64,000 bases of DNA from Lysobacter sp. HDW10 (GCF_011300685.1 NZ_CP049864.1:2038885-2102884); one strand, 5' to 3'. Numbered from the stretch's first letter, positions 17,837 through 26,978 are shown. A program made the numbers and translations. The notes: generated by a model from the sequence alone, not told the origin.

Positions 17837-19375
17837 TTAAATCATCAGGGCATGCTTAGGCTGCGCAAGCGTATTCAATTGCGCTTGCTTGAGTTGGAGG
17901 TTGCGCTCATCGCTCTGTGCTTGAACGAGTTGTGCGAGGCCCTCTTCAAAGCCAACGCGTGTAAGTGCTTCTAAGGTTGTCGGTTCACGACGCGCTGCCG
18001 GACCCGTGGTGGCCGAATCACTCAAGACGACATTGGTTTGACCATTCTGTCCACGCGCCAAGGTGACTTCCGTAAACATGCCTTGGGCACCTGTGGATTT
18101 CCAATGATTCATCGCACCCGTGGCCAATTGCGGGGCAGACATGTGTGCGAGCTCTGGATGACGCGTCTTCAAGCTTTCCATGGCCGCGATGGCGGAATGC
18201 AGCACGGGCTTTAGACCCGGCGACTGCAGCGTGTCGTTCAAGGGATCGATGCTGACGTGACCCGGTCCATTGGTTTCGCGCACCGGTGCGTGTTCTTGCG
18301 GTCGATAGTGAAACTGTTTTTGCATCGTCGTATCTACCGGGTCAACGCGATAGCAGGCCTTGGGGTCTTGCTCGCACTTTGACTCAGGTGCCAACGACAT
18401 GCGCGCCTTGCGTGCGCCAGGGTCTGTGTCGCCAAAGAGTTCGCCGAGTGTCGTCGGCAGATTCCATTGTGTGTCATGCAGCTTCGAGTAGGCATCTTTT
18501 GATTGCGGCACTTTCTCGAGAATGCGCTTACCGGAGAACCCGTTCACGACATCCACCAATGCGTTTTCGATGCGAACGGACGCGGCATCTTTCGCGTGCC
18601 CGTGTGCGGTGTCACCATGACCGCCTGGCACCGTGACAGACAGATAGCGACCGTCTTTGCTTTGACCGTCGGGCAGAATTGGATTCGAATCAAAGCCCGC
18701 ACGTCGCTCATCACGCGACACCACTTGCACACCGTACAGCGTGGAGGACGGCAAGCGACGGTCGGTGTTCTCCAGCGCACCGGTCGCGACCGGATCCAAC
18801 AGGAGCGCGGCCTGCGGCACTTTGCCCGGCTCAACCAAATACTGCGTTTTGCTGCCGGGTTGAAGCACACCGCGCTCATGCACGAGGCGCAAGAAGGCAG
18901 CGGCTTGATCACCACCGCGGCTAAACCCCATGCCAACAACGCGCAATTGCGCTTGCGGGTCTTCTTTGCGCCATTCGGCCATTTGTTGGCACATGCGCTC
19001 GTATTGGCGTTCGATCTTTTCGACCGCGCCGGTGCCATCTGCCAAACCGCGAATGCGTTCCAAGGCGTTGCCTTCTGCGCCTACACCCGTCTGATAGCCG
19101 ACCGAAATGCCATGCTTGCGTCCCGAGACCTCCAACGCATCCGCAAAATAGCCGACGGCCGTGCGCACCTTACCGTCCTGCGCGTTCTGGACACGATCGC
19201 GCGTTTGATTGCTGCCATCGAACATGGCGTAGAAGAGCCGCTCATGACGATTGTTGCCATGCAATTTTGGGACGCGCGTTTCCGCAATCTTGTCGACGGC
19301 ATTGGCGAGTTGCCAGTTGTCTTCTACCGAAGGATTGCGTTCCTTTGTGCGGTCCAGTCCCGATGTGCTGCCCAT
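17837..19375 (-). CDS. DUF2235-type lipase-like protein with XVIPCD-like tail, putative type IV effector
   Basis: This 512-residue protein has an alpha/beta-hydrolase-like DUF2235 pattern: FDGSNQT near 52-58, the nucleophile elbow GMGFSRGGDQ (Ser152), a GVQVVS strand and PGGHGDTAHGH (250-260), which could supply catalytic Asp and His. DUF2235 proteins include Tle1-type phospholipases of interbacterial secretion systems. The last about 140 residues (from 370) look like a diverged XVIPCD: FTEVTLARGQNGQTNVVLSD, then EGLAQLVQAQ and a Gln-rich end. There is no N-terminal signal peptide. It lies 102 bases behind the E1 gene with a good SD (GGGAGG). No immunity-like gene is adjacent. Hydrolase type is fairly sure; effector status is inferred. 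Confidence 0.7.
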   Translation of the reverse strand: MGSTSGLDRTKERNPSVEDNWQLANAVDKIAETRVPKLHGNNRHERLFYAMFDGSNQTRDRVQNAQDGKVRTAVGYFADALEVSGRKHGISVGYQTGVGAEGNALERIRGLADGTGAVEKIERQYERMCQQMAEWRKEDPQAQLRVVGMGFSRGGDQAAAFLRLVHERGVLQPGSKTQYLVEPGKVPQAALLLDPVATGALENTDRRLPSSTLYGVQVVSRDERRAGFDSNPILPDGQSKDGRYLSVTVPGGHGDTAHGHAKDAASVRIENALVDVVNGFSGKRILEKVPQSKDAYSKLHDTQWNLPTTLGELFGDTDPGARKARMSLAPESKCEQDPKACYRVDPVDTTMQKQFHYRPQEHAPVRETNGPGHVSIDPLNDTLQSPGLKPVLHSAIAAMESLKTRHPELAHMSAPQLATGAMNHWKSTGAQGMFTEVTLARGQNGQTNVVLSDSATTGPAARREPTTLEALTRVGFEEGLAQLVQAQSDERNLQLKQAQLNTLAQPKHALMI

Positions 19376-19477
19376 GTGCCCTCCCGAGCATGTCTCTGAA
19401 ATGAAATCGCCGACTGCGATGTATTCAAATTAGAGATTTGGGTCAGACGGGGAAACTGGATAAACCCGCTTAGCGTG

Positions 19478-21748
19478 TCAGAAAAGTCCTAATGCTGCGT
19501 CGACAATATCTGCCTCTTTTGGAATCACCAAGAAGGCAGCGCCTGCGAGCGGGGTATAGGTGTCAGCACCCGAGATGCGATGCATGGGTTTGCCACCCTG
19601 CCCGCCTTCCGTCAGTGCGGTGATGACACCCTCGCCGACGCCGGCACTGTGTCGACCTTCATCGACCACCAGGATGCGTGCGCATTCGCGTGCTTCGCGC
19701 ACAATCGCTTCGGCATTCAAAGGCACCAACCAACGCAGATCGACCACACGGACCTTGCAGGCCTGCTTGCGCTCGATGTCGCGCGCTGCACGCAAGCTCA
19801 TGGGCACGCCATTGCCGTAAGTGAAGATCACCAGGTCTTTGGCTTCAGGCGAATAGACACGTGGCTCACCGATGACCAAGGCTTTGTCAGGTGTCGGATA
19901 GTGCGTCAGCCAAGCGCCATCACCTGCTTCGTACAAATCTTTGGTCATGTACAAAGCGATGGGTTCAAGAAACACACTGACCCGTCCATCGACCTTCGAC
20001 AAAGCGGCCAAGGTCCGCAACATCATCGCTGCATCATCACCGCGCGAAGGACAGCCCACGACAAGACCGGGAATATCACGCAATGCCGTGATCGAATTGT
20101 CATTGTGGAAGTGACCACCGAAACCACGCTGGTAGCCAAGCCCAGCGATACGAATCAGCATCGGGTTCGCGAACTGATTGTTGCTGAAGAATTGCAGACT
20201 GCATGCTTCGCCACGCACCTGATCGATGGCGTTGTGCAAATACGCCAAATATTGAATCTCGGGAATCGGCAGCATCCCCATGTTGGCGAACCCTTGGGCC
20301 ATGCCGAGAATCATCGTCTCATCGAGCAAGGTGTTGAAGACGCGCCGATTGCCAAACGCTTTGTGCAAGCCTTTGGTCACGGTGTAAACTCCGCCCTTCT
20401 GCGCGACGTCTTCGCCGAACAGCAAGGTTTCGGGATACTTCGCCATCAAGTCATGCAGACCTTGGTTGATCTGCACCGCCAAATGTTTCGGGGCTTGTGC
20501 TTCAGGCAGCTTTTCTTCGCCACCAAACACTTGTTCGCGCGTGGCCTGGTAGTCATTGCGTTGCGCTTCCACCATGACCTTGTCTGGCGTGTAAGGCGCG
20601 AGCGGCGCAACGACGTGTGCCAAGGTTTCAATGCGCGGTCGCTGATCCGCGTCTTCCGCAGCTGCAAAACACCGTTTGCGCGTGTCTTCGTACAAGGCAA
20701 GAATTTCCATCTTGCTCATCAAACCCGACTCAAGCCCAATGGCTGCAGAACGCAACAGCGGATCGCTCGCTTCTACCGCGCACAGCTCTTCGAACGAACG
20801 CCATTCGATTTCAAAATCTGTACCTGCATGCCCCATGATGCGCGTTGTGCGCAAATGCAAAAAGGTCGGACGACGCGTGCGACGACAATGTTCGACGGCT
20901 TTCTCAACATCGGCATAGCCGTTGGCCAAATCCAAACCATCGGCATAGAAGTAGTCGAGATCAGGACGGTTGCGGAAAGACGCAGCGATCCAATCATTCG
21001 GCGTTTTCACCGAAATACCAATGCCATTGTCTTCGCACACAAACAAAACCGGTGCCGGCAACTTCTGATACGCAGTCCAAGATGCTGCGTTGAATGCGGT
21101 CTGTGCCGTCGCGTGATTCGCCGAAGCATCACCGAAAGAACAAATCGCAATGCTGTCGTCCGGAATCGGCAAGCCACTACGCAAGCGCTTACCGGCCTCG
21201 ATGGCGATCGCCGTCCCCAATGCCTTCGGCAAGTGCGATGCAATCGTTGACGTTTGCGGCAACACCCAAAGCGGTTTGCTTCCCCACACTTTATGGCGGC
21301 CACCACTTGCGGGGTCTTCTGCACTCGCGGCAAAGCTCAAGGCCGAATCCATGATCGGATCCATGCCCGGCAGCTTGCGGAAACGTTCGGCCATGAAACC
21401 ACCGCTGCGGTAGTGCAAGAACGCCGGATCTGTGTGGCGTGTCGCACGCGCCACCATCGCATTGCCTTCGTGTCCCGACGAGCCGATGGTGTAGAAAACT
21501 TTATTTTGAACGCGTAACTCGCGCGCCATTAGATCCAGATGTCTGGAAATCAATTGCGATTCGAACAACTCTCTGAAACCACGCGCGTCCAAGGCACTGC
21601 CTTCGAGAATGGCTTCATTGGGCGAAGGTTTGGCGTCTTTCGGGCCGTCCCAGGCTTTGACGAACTCCATGAAGTTGACGTCGCAAATCTTTGCGCGATT
21701 CAAATCTTTCATACGCGCAGGGATGGGGTTCGGGACAGACGCAAACAT
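19478..21748 (-). CDS. Fused E1-alpha/beta 2-oxoacid dehydrogenase
   Basis: The 756-residue protein joins the alpha and beta halves of a thiamine-diphosphate E1. The N-terminal half has GDASANHATAQ and FVCEDNGIGIS, the ThDP-binding pattern, and RIMGHAGTD. The C-terminal half has LLFGEDVAQKGGVY, a pyrimidine-binding region and a transketolase C-domain (ILVVDEGRHSAGVGEG). Fused E1s occur among branched-chain 2-oxoacid dehydrogenases. I chose ATG 21748 because it follows the GNAT stop and has GGAA upstream; the frame is open 16 codons further. No E2 or E3 is nearby. Clustering with gcdH suggests amino-acid breakdown, but the substrate is unknown. Confidence 0.85.
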   Translation of the reverse strand: MFASVPNPIPARMKDLNRAKICDVNFMEFVKAWDGPKDAKPSPNEAILEGSALDARGFRELFESQLISRHLDLMARELRVQNKVFYTIGSSGHEGNAMVARATRHTDPAFLHYRSGGFMAERFRKLPGMDPIMDSALSFAASAEDPASGGRHKVWGSKPLWVLPQTSTIASHLPKALGTAIAIEAGKRLRSGLPIPDDSIAICSFGDASANHATAQTAFNAASWTAYQKLPAPVLFVCEDNGIGISVKTPNDWIAASFRNRPDLDYFYADGLDLANGYADVEKAVEHCRRTRRPTFLHLRTTRIMGHAGTDFEIEWRSFEELCAVEASDPLLRSAAIGLESGLMSKMEILALYEDTRKRCFAAAEDADQRPRIETLAHVVAPLAPYTPDKVMVEAQRNDYQATREQVFGGEEKLPEAQAPKHLAVQINQGLHDLMAKYPETLLFGEDVAQKGGVYTVTKGLHKAFGNRRVFNTLLDETMILGMAQGFANMGMLPIPEIQYLAYLHNAIDQVRGEACSLQFFSNNQFANPMLIRIAGLGYQRGFGGHFHNDNSITALRDIPGLVVGCPSRGDDAAMMLRTLAALSKVDGRVSVFLEPIALYMTKDLYEAGDGAWLTHYPTPDKALVIGEPRVYSPEAKDLVIFTYGNGVPMSLRAARDIERKQACKVRVVDLRWLVPLNAEAIVREARECARILVVDEGRHSAGVGEGVITALTEGGQGGKPMHRISGADTYTPLAGAAFLVIPKEADIVDAALGLF

Positions 21749-21762
21749 GAACGTGATTCCAG

Positions 21763-22350
21763 TTAAGCGGTGATAGGCGCACGTTGGGCGCGCCATTCTG
21801 AACGGGTTTGACCCCAGATATTGATTTCTGTTTCTTCGAAGGGCGCGGGCAGAAAATTGCCTGTTTTCAACAAGCGTGCACCCAAGCGTTGTGCCACCTG
21901 TGCAGATGCCGTGTTATTCGGATCCACGCTATGAATGACCTCGGTCCAATTCAGTACATCGAAGGCCCAATCGATCGCAGCCGAACACGCCTCAGTGACG
22001 TAGCCCTTGCCACGACACTCCGGATGACAGGCATAGCCCACTTCAGTCCCCGGCCAGCCTTCTGGCTGCCACGGACCGGCCTGACCCACAAACTGGCCGG
22101 ATGATTTTTCAATCATGGAGAACATGCCAAACCCCTGCGTCCACCAAGCACCTGGCATCACCAAGAAACGACGCCATGCCTCACCGCGCTTGAGCGGACC
22201 GCCAATAAAGTGCGTACCCGGATCAGCCATCATTTCGGCGAAGCGCTCAAAATCCTCTGCGTGCGGCACACGCAGCCACAAGCGCTCCGTTTCAATCGCC
22301 GGCGCACCTTCTCGCAAACGTTCGAACCATTGGGCGTGCGTGGCAGCCAT
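21763..22350 (-). CDS. GNAT-family N-acetyltransferase (RimJ/RimL-like)
   Basis: The 195-residue protein has the Acetyltransf_3 pattern: TERLWLRVPHAEDFERF at the N terminus, a central GYACHPECRGKGYVTEAC (acetyl-CoA-binding R/Q-x-x-G-x-G/A equivalent) and HSVDPNNTASAQVAQRLGA. It would transfer an acetyl group from acetyl-CoA to a protein N terminus or a small amine; the substrate cannot be read from sequence. It sits 14 bases behind gcdH and 14 bases before the E1 gene, so the three form an operon. Confidence 0.85.
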   Translation of the reverse strand: MAATHAQWFERLREGAPAIETERLWLRVPHAEDFERFAEMMADPGTHFIGGPLKRGEAWRRFLVMPGAWWTQGFGMFSMIEKSSGQFVGQAGPWQPEGWPGTEVGYACHPECRGKGYVTEACSAAIDWAFDVLNWTEVIHSVDPNNTASAQVAQRLGARLLKTGNFLPAPFEETEINIWGQTRSEWRAQRAPITA

Positions 22351-22364
22351 GCGCTTGCTCTTGT

Positions 22365-23528
22365 TTAGAACGCGTTGATGCCTGTGAGTTCGCGACCCAC
22401 GACCAACTGATGGACGGTCTCCGTTCCTTCATAGGTGATCACGGATTCCAAGTTCAAAGCATGGCGAATCGGACAATGTTCAGTGGTGATACCCGCGCCA
22501 CCCAACAGATCACGTGCTTCGCGTGCAATGTCGATGGCCATACGCACGTTGTTCCACTTGGCCAAGCTCACTTGCGTCGGTTGCATGGTGCCTGCGTCTT
22601 TCAATCGACCCAACTGCAAAGAGATCAACTGCGCTGCCGTGATACGACGCGCCCAGTCAGCCATCTTCAATTGTGCGCTTTGTGTTGCCGCCACCGGACG
22701 ATCAAACAGGATGCGTTCTTTCGAATACTTCAAAGCTTCGTCAAGACACGCAATGGCTGCGCCGATCGGTCCCCAAGTGATGCCATAGCGCGCTTGCGTC
22801 AAGCATCCCAACGGACCTTTCAAGCCTTTCACGTTAGGCAGTCGATTCGATTCGGGCACACGCACATTGTCAAAGAAGAGTGCGGACGTCACCGAGGCGC
22901 GCAGGCTCATCTTGTGTTTGATCAGTTGCGCGTCAAAGCCCTTCATGCCCTTCTCAAGCAAGAAGCCCTGAATACCGTCTTCGGTTTGCGCCCACACAAT
23001 GGCGACGTCGGCGAGGTTGCCATTGGTGATCCACATCTTCGATCCATTGATCACCCAGTCATCGCCGTCGCGCTTGGCATGGGTCTTCATGTTCGCGGGA
23101 TCAGAACCACCGTGGGGCTCGGTCAAACCAAAACAGCCAATCGCTTTGCCTGCAGCCATATCCGGCAACCAACGACGCTTCTGTTCTTCCGTGCCGTAGG
23201 CGTAGATCGGATACATACACAGCGAACTTTGTACGCTGGCAAAACTACGAATGCCGGAATCACCGCGCTCGAGTTCCTGGCAGATCAAGCCGTAGCTGAC
23301 ACCGTTCAAACCTGCACAGCCGTATTCCTCAGGCAATGACGAACCCAGCAAACCGAGTTCGGCCATTTCAGAGATGAGTTCTTTCGGGAATTCACCACGG
23401 TCGAAATAGTCGCCAATGATCGGCAGGACGCGCTCATCCGTAAACCGCGCCACGGAGTCTTGAACGGCACGCTCCTCTTCGGTCAAAAGGGAACGGACAT
23501 CGAAAAGATCGTAAGGATGCAAGGCCAT
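22365..23528 (-). CDS. gcdH: Glutaryl-CoA dehydrogenase
   Basis: This 387-residue acyl-CoA dehydrogenase has the FAD motif GCFGLTEPHGGSDPANM and a C-terminal NLESVITYEGTETVHQLVVG, where the Glu of YEGT is the catalytic base and the surrounding sequence is typical of glutaryl-CoA dehydrogenase. The enzyme oxidises and decarboxylates glutaryl-CoA to crotonyl-CoA in lysine and tryptophan breakdown. It leads a gcdH-GNAT-E1 operon. Confidence 0.9.
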   Translation of the reverse strand: MALHPYDLFDVRSLLTEEERAVQDSVARFTDERVLPIIGDYFDRGEFPKELISEMAELGLLGSSLPEEYGCAGLNGVSYGLICQELERGDSGIRSFASVQSSLCMYPIYAYGTEEQKRRWLPDMAAGKAIGCFGLTEPHGGSDPANMKTHAKRDGDDWVINGSKMWITNGNLADVAIVWAQTEDGIQGFLLEKGMKGFDAQLIKHKMSLRASVTSALFFDNVRVPESNRLPNVKGLKGPLGCLTQARYGITWGPIGAAIACLDEALKYSKERILFDRPVAATQSAQLKMADWARRITAAQLISLQLGRLKDAGTMQPTQVSLAKWNNVRMAIDIAREARDLLGGAGITTEHCPIRHALNLESVITYEGTETVHQLVVGRELTGINAF

Positions 23529-23576
23529 GGCAAGGTAGAAAGTCGTGGTGAAACGAACATTCTACCCGTCCCCCAA

Positions 23577-23605
23577 ATTGAAAACGGGACCGCAAGCGGT
23601 CCCGT
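23577..23605 (-). terminator. Intrinsic terminator after the glycine-zipper gene
   Basis: A 10-bp stem (ACGGGACCGC at 23584-23593 with its complement at 23596-23605) is followed on the reverse strand by a short T-run (23584-23581). It lies 26 bases after the stop of the gene at 23631-24434. Confidence 0.7.
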
Positions 23606-23630
23606 CAGTTGAACCCAGCAGCGAATGGCT

Positions 23631-24434
23631 TTAAAGCGATGTCACGACGCGGCCATCGACCACTGGAAACGCATTTCCGCTCGGACGGTCATCCAAGCGC
23701 ACCGTGCGCTCCCGTCCGGCAAAGCTATAGGTCACGTCATAGGCAGACTTCGTCGCACCGGCGACGTCAATACGTGTCCCCGGCTTCTTGGTGACGCGCT
23801 TCACACCGGTCTCGCCTTCGGGGGTGCGGTAGGTGACGTTGTAGGCAATGGTCTTCTCAGACGTTGTGCGGTCGTTGACCGTTTGACAGCGTTGCTCAGT
23901 ACGATTCACCACGCGTCCGCCCACATGGCGACGGTCGATGCGGTTGCCGATGTAGCCACCTGCTGCGGCACCGGCGACGGTTGCGGCATCACGACCGCGA
24001 CCATCCCCCACTCGATTCCCGGCCAAACCGCCAATCACTGCACCAATGACGGTGCCACCAATATTGCCGTCGCGTTCTGGCAGTCGCTCTTGCACGACTT
24101 GGTCATGACACGATTGGCGCGGTGTGTTTTGCGCAACGGTCTTCGTGACTGGCGCCACTTCCAATACGCGCGCAGACACCGTGCCGCCTTGCTTGACTTC
24201 ATTCACCGCCAAGATGGGCGCACGTGTTTGCGCGAGCGTTGCTGCAGAGGGTGTCAGGGGCGCTGCGGCCATCGCCAAGTCATTCGTGGGCTGCGATGTG
24301 AGCGCAGAGTGCGCCACGGCCGGCTCAACCTTGTTGCCAGATGCGCGCATTTCATTAAAAGCCGCTACCGCGCCGCCGCCAACAAGCAATGCAGCGCCAA
24401 TTGAGGCGGCAAGAATTTTATGGTCGGTGGTCAT
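23631..24434 (-). CDS. Glycine-zipper 2TM envelope protein
   Basis: The start ATG at 24434 (MTTDHKILAASIG, 267 residues) has AAGGAGA eight bases upstream; the frame is open 13 codons further without support. An N-terminal hydrophobic segment (ILAASIGAALLVGGGAVAAF) anchors or exports the protein. Residues around 140-180 form a glycine zipper (GGTVIGAVIGGLAGNRVG and AGAAAGGYIGNRI) of the 17-kDa antigen/2TM family. The C-terminal third with YNVTYRTPEGE and YDVTYSFAGRE is a repeated beta-rich unit. Role unknown; probably outer envelope. Confidence 0.75.
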   Translation of the reverse strand: MTTDHKILAASIGAALLVGGGAVAAFNEMRASGNKVEPAVAHSALTSQPTNDLAMAAAPLTPSAATLAQTRAPILAVNEVKQGGTVSARVLEVAPVTKTVAQNTPRQSCHDQVVQERLPERDGNIGGTVIGAVIGGLAGNRVGDGRGRDAATVAGAAAGGYIGNRIDRRHVGGRVVNRTEQRCQTVNDRTTSEKTIAYNVTYRTPEGETGVKRVTKKPGTRIDVAGATKSAYDVTYSFAGRERTVRLDDRPSGNAFPVVDGRVVTSL

Positions 24435-24618
24435 ATGGAAGTCTCCTTGGACTCTGCGTTTTACGGCCTCCATTAAGGACCTCAGCGCCTGAACGTGCGC
24501 CGGATTCCGCCGCTATAAACTGTCGCCCTGCTGAATGTTCCCGATCCGTTCAATTGTGTAAACACGGGCTGACCCACGCCGTGCTAGCGTGATCTTGTCG
24601 AGTTAAGGAGTCCGCCTC

Positions 24619-24849
24619 ATGGCAACATTTCTCTTGCGTCCCCTGCTGAAGTGGGCGGAAAAATTGAGTCATCCGCGTTTGTTTGCGGTGATCGGCGCCC
24701 TGTTCTTCTTCGACATGATCATTCCTGATTTCATTCCATTCATTGATGAAATCCTGCTCGGCCTGGGCACCTTGGTCTTAGCCAATATGAAGCGCAAGCA
24801 CGTTGATACGAGTCGCACTGACAACGTGATCGATGGCGAAGCGCGCTAA
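24619..24849 (+). CDS. Small membrane protein, DUF6116-like
   Basis: The 76-residue protein has a strong SD (AAGGAG, eight bases before ATG), one or two hydrophobic segments (LFAVIGALFFFDMIIPDFIPFI and EILLGLGTLVLANM) and a charged tail. The FDMIIPDFIPFIDE part resembles DUF6116 and related small proteins of Xanthomonadaceae; function is unknown. It sits three bases before the tatD-like gene, so they are probably co-transcribed. Confidence 0.75.
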   Translation: MATFLLRPLLKWAEKLSHPRLFAVIGALFFFDMIIPDFIPFIDEILLGLGTLVLANMKRKHVDTSRTDNVIDGEAR

Positions 24850-24852
24850 GGC

Positions 24853-25629
24853 TTGGGCGAAGCCTTGTTGCAACTTTTTGATACGCATAGCCACTTCGAC
24901 GTCGATGCATTCGATGCAGATCGCGATGTGGTGCTTGTACGTGCAAAAGCGGCGGGTGTGCATTGGCAATTGGTGCCAGCAATCGAACGCCAAGGCTGGC
25001 AAGGTCTAGCCGACGTCTGCAGCACTGACGCGGGCTTGCTGCCTGCTTTCGGATTGCATCCGGTCTACTTGAACACGCACTGTCAAGCAGACCTCGATGC
25101 ATTGCCCACTTGGATCGCGAACCACACGAGCCTTGCCATTGGCGAAATCGGTTTGGACTATTTCATGCCCGAGCTCGACGTGGACATGCAACATCATTAC
25201 TTCGAATCGCAACTGCACATCGCGCGCGAGTTGCGCTTGCCCGCCATTATTCATGCGCGCCGTGCGGTAGACGCGGTGATCCACGCACTTCGACGCATCA
25301 AGACAGTGGGCGGGATCGTGCACAGCTTTTCGGGAAGCGCGCAACAAGCGCAGCAACTCAACGCGTTGGGCTACAAAGTGGGTATTGGCGGTCCGGTGAC
25401 CTATGCGCGTGCGCAACGCATGCATCGCGTCTTAAAGGAATTACCGCGCGATGGCTTCGTGTTGGAAACCGATGCACCGGATCAACCGGATTCGGAATGG
25501 CAAGGTCAACGCAATGAACCCGCACGTATCACGCAGGTTCTAACGCATGTGGCACGCATCCGCGACGAAGCTCCGGAGGACATTGCGCGATATACCACTG
25601 AAACAGCGCGCACACTCTTTGGCGTTTAG
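24853..25629 (+). CDS. TatD-family metal-dependent hydrolase
   Basis: The protein (about 258 residues) has the TatD metal ligands in order: DTHSHFD, IGEIGLDYF, IIHARRA, IVHSFSGSA and VLETDAPD. TatD proteins are deoxyribonucleases or related phosphoesterases of the amidohydrolase superfamily. No ATG is present at the start: TTG at 24853, 24865 or 24868 are all possible, and none has a strong SD, so the start is uncertain. Its stop overlaps the convergent tcdA stop by three bases. Confidence 0.9.
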   Translation: MGEALLQLFDTHSHFDVDAFDADRDVVLVRAKAAGVHWQLVPAIERQGWQGLADVCSTDAGLLPAFGLHPVYLNTHCQADLDALPTWIANHTSLAIGEIGLDYFMPELDVDMQHHYFESQLHIARELRLPAIIHARRAVDAVIHALRRIKTVGGIVHSFSGSAQQAQQLNALGYKVGIGGPVTYARAQRMHRVLKELPRDGFVLETDAPDQPDSEWQGQRNEPARITQVLTHVARIRDEAPEDIARYTTETARTLFGV

Positions 25630-26414
25630 CTGGTTGCTTTCTTAAGCAGTTCCAAGACGCGACCCACAGCCGCGAATGCGAAGGCACCCGTCACATGTGT
25701 TGCCGCACCCAAACCCGCGCCACATTCCATGCGCAGAATTTCATCTTTGTTGAGCGCAGGTCGAACACCACACACCGATCCGTCCGCTTGCGGGTACTGA
25801 ACGTTCTCTAGCGAATACACAGCCGAAATGCTGAAGTAACGATCCTTGTTGCGCGGAAAGTTGAATTCACTGCGCAATTTTTTGCGGATCAAAGACAGCA
25901 TGGCATCGTGCTCCGTGCGTGACAGATCTCGCAAGCGAATCTGTGTCACATCGGTTCGACCACCGGCCGATCCCACCATCACCAACTTTTGCTTGCGCCG
26001 CTTGCAGAAGGCAGCCAATGTCACCTTGGTGCGAAAGCTATCGCATGCGTCCAGCACCACATCGACATCGTCGGACATCAATGCGTCCATGTTGGACTCG
26101 GTCAGGAACGACTGCACTTCGATCACTTCAATGGACGGGTTAATCGCGCGGCAGCGCGCCGCCATCTCCGAGATCTTGGGTCGGCCATAAGCGCCCGCCA
26201 AGGCGGGCAGTTGCCGATTGGTATTGGAGACGCAAATGTCGTCTGCGTCGATCAAGGTCAATTTGCCGACGCCGCTACGTGCAAGCGCTTCCACAGCCCA
26301 AGAGCCCACCCCGCCGACACCGACGACGCTGACATGCGCATCTTTCAGAGCGGCCAATGTGCCACTCCCATACAGGCGGTCAATGCCGCCAAATCGTTCT
26401 GCGCGTGGGTCCAT
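25626..26414 (-). CDS. tcdA: tRNA threonylcarbamoyladenosine dehydratase
   Basis: This 262-residue E1-like protein carries the nucleotide-binding VVGVGGVGSWAVEALARSG near residue 31, NTNRQLPAL and DACDSFRTKV, all matching TcdA/CsdL. It uses ATP to cyclise t6A37 of tRNA to ct6A. It converges with the TatD gene and diverges from the cytochrome gene. Confidence 0.93.
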   Translation of the reverse strand: MDPRAERFGGIDRLYGSGTLAALKDAHVSVVGVGGVGSWAVEALARSGVGKLTLIDADDICVSNTNRQLPALAGAYGRPKISEMAARCRAINPSIEVIEVQSFLTESNMDALMSDDVDVVLDACDSFRTKVTLAAFCKRRKQKLVMVGSAGGRTDVTQIRLRDLSRTEHDAMLSLIRKKLRSEFNFPRNKDRYFSISAVYSLENVQYPQADGSVCGVRPALNKDEILRMECGAGLGAATHVTGAFAFAAVGRVLELLKKATS

Positions 26415-26474
26415 GATCTTGGAATAATCCTCTTAATTCGTGCTACTTTCTGCTGAACCAGAGGAGGAACCCCA

Positions 26475-26921
26475 ATGTCGACAGAAAATCCGAGGCCGCA
26501 AAGCGGCAATGCGTTCGGACGCTATTTTTTCATGTTGTTGCTCGGCTTGGTACTGGGCGCGATCGCAACCGTGATGATCACCAATGCCATCCAAGCGCGC
26601 AAAGACCACTTTCCTGATGCCGTCATGACTGTCATGTCCTGGCACATGGATCAATTGAAACAGAATGTTGAGGCAAATCGCTGTGCCGTGACTGACACGC
26701 TGCCCCACCTGCAATCATTGCGCCGCATGGCAGACAACTTGGAACCCGGTTTCAAGACCCTGTCTGCCGCAGACGCCAAGTTCGGCCAACACGCCAGCAA
26801 CCTACGTAGCACGCTGGACGGCGCACTTGCCGCTCCGCCTTCAAGCTGCGACGGCTTGAAGAAAGTGATGGCGCAAATTGGTGACGGTTGCAAAACCTGC
26901 CATCAGGACTTCCGCAAATAA
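26475..26921 (+). CDS. Membrane-anchored c-type cytochrome, c556/c'-like
   Basis: This 148-residue protein has one N-terminal transmembrane helix (about 17-38, FFMLLLGLVLGAIATVMITN) and a periplasmic helical domain that ends in CKTCH (139-143), a single haem c site near the C terminus as in class II cytochromes. Two further Cys (70 and 125) may form a disulfide. SD AGGAGG is strong. Function is unknown; electron transfer or gas binding is possible for this class. It is followed by a strong terminator and so is a single-gene unit. Confidence 0.7.
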   Translation: MSTENPRPQSGNAFGRYFFMLLLGLVLGAIATVMITNAIQARKDHFPDAVMTVMSWHMDQLKQNVEANRCAVTDTLPHLQSLRRMADNLEPGFKTLSAADAKFGQHASNLRSTLDGALAAPPSSCDGLKKVMAQIGDGCKTCHQDFRK

Positions 26922-26947
26922 TCGCGTGAAGCCTCGTTGACATCTCA

Positions 26948-26978
26948 AGCGCCGACATGAATGTCGGCGCTTTTTTTT
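26948..26978 (+). terminator. Intrinsic terminator of the cytochrome gene
   Basis: An 11-bp stem (AGCGCCGACAT at 26948-26958 with 26961-26971) with a minimal loop is followed by eight T (26971-26978) on the forward strand. Confidence 0.9.

Noticed and set aside
19580-21250. A 556-codon forward frame inside the E1 gene
   Set aside because: Antisense to clear ThDP-enzyme motifs; composition is rich in His, Arg and Cys as in shadow frames.
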